64,000 nt of DNA from Cytophagales bacterium (GTDB lineage Bacteria; Bacteroidota; Bacteroidia; Cytophagales; Flammeovirgaceae), in the NCBI GenBank assembly GCA_025056215.1, contig JANWWC010000001.1, positions 744,001 through 808,000 of the forward strand. Direction: 5' to 3'. Position numbers and translations under genes: made by a program. A model generated the notes under the pieces. That model was not told the origin of the DNA. It ran no database searches and saw only the letters and a program-made list of their open reading frames with translations. Positions 63,713 to 64,000 of the stretch are shown here, one piece after another. Position 1 is the stretch's first letter, and each line of letters starts with the position of its first letter.

Positions 63713-64000
63713 ATGTGTTTATATTCTTCCGCATTGCGTTCTTTATTATTTTGTTTAGAACCTGAAACATCTCATTCGATAGCCTTACAATCTTTAAAAT
63801 GGAGCACATCAATTCCTTTCTTAAAGAAAGCAATACAAAAAAGATATACATTTTCTCACATCGGCTTAGAGCGAAAATTATGGGGAATTACATTTGTTAA
63901 CCCAATTGGATTAGCTGCAGGATTTGACAAAAATGCTTCTTACATAGACGAATTAGCATGTTTAGGATTTGGATTTATAGAAATCGGAACTGTAACACCT
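63713..64000 (+). CDS. pyrD: Dihydroorotate dehydrogenase (quinone), 5' part
   Basis: The first 96 residues up to the window edge. The N-terminal membrane-associated helices (about 1-45) mark the class 2, quinone-linked enzyme. The FMN-binding start of the barrel is visible as [13 protein letters not shown] near residue 63, followed by [13 protein letters not shown] at the edge. It oxidises dihydroorotate to orotate in pyrimidine synthesis at the inner membrane. ATG at 63713 gives the family's usual N-terminus. Confidence 0.92.
   Translation, partial: MCLYSSALRSLLFCLEPETSHSIALQSLKWSTSIPFLKKAIQKRYTFSHIGLERKLWGITFVNPIGLAAGFDKNASYIDELACLGFGFIEIGTVTP

Overview
The window reads as a chromosomal segment of a low-GC Bacteroidota, most likely a Cytophagales-type aerobe (order-level placement is inference). 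Reasons: recurrent promoter elements of the form TAnnTTTG with an upstream TTTG, few visible Shine-Dalgarno sequences, the tRNA-Trp-secE-nusG-rplKAJL block, a tsaE-alanine dehydrogenase pair, anhydromuramic acid kinase, paired SiaB/SiaC proteins with SpoIIE-type phosphatases, and a heme-copper oxidase III/IV pair. There are no insertion sequences, prophage genes or CRISPR arrays; almost everything is core or housekeeping.

Layout. 1-8.1 kb (minus strand): aroK (cut by the window edge), nuoA, an SPFH/band-7 protein, a SiaC-like regulator, a SiaB-like kinase, nuoJ, htpG, a secreted protein made of seven near-identical repeats, and a HAMP-SpoIIE phosphatase. 8.3-9.7 kb: cytochrome oxidase subunits III and IV and a tiny membrane protein. 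9.7-17 kb: glmS, an M16 protease, a J-domain-type gene broken by three homopolymer frameshifts, gpsA, plsC and a radical SAM/SPASM protein. 17-23.5 kb: infB, argC, tsaE, ald and a 2OG-Fe(II) oxygenase. 23.5-33.9 kb: a GT-C glycosyltransferase, an SDR epimerase, prs, a hybrid histidine kinase translationally coupled to mgsA, a nitrilase-family amidase, a DUF445 protein, purN, a lipoprotein and a fatty acid hydroxylase. 34-39.4 kb: an AlbA_2 protein, phosphosulfolactate synthase, ettA, mraZ with a box-rich leader, and a SerC-like aminotransferase. 39.4-47.8 kb: rpoB alone, ispH and a 1150-residue multi-sensor SpoIIE phosphatase. 48-53.3 kb: thrS converging on rplL-rplJ-rplA-rplK-nusG-secE-tRNA-Trp. 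53.4-64 kb: def, a second siaB/siaC pair, anmK, two SurA-like periplasmic folding factors, a family-9 glycosyltransferase, gltA, a GH63-like glucosidase and the start of pyrD.

Three themes stand out. First, two complete SiaB (kinase) / SiaC (phospho-acceptor) pairs and two SpoIIE-type phosphatases form the parts of a duplicated partner-switching network; both SiaC copies keep Thr68 in a YFNT(S/A)S motif. Second, operons that are normally conserved are broken up: rpoB has neither rplL upstream nor rpoC downstream, nuoA and nuoJ are apart from each other and from the other nuo genes, and mraZ lacks rsmH. Third, there are compact, overlapping gene pairs that suggest coupling (kinase-mgsA, tsaE-ald, siaC-SPFH-nuoA-aroK, lipoprotein-surA).

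Metabolically the genes fit aerobic respiration (complex I, cytochrome oxidase, citrate synthase), MEP isoprenoid synthesis, peptidoglycan recycling, and possibly sulfonate or sulfonolipid chemistry.
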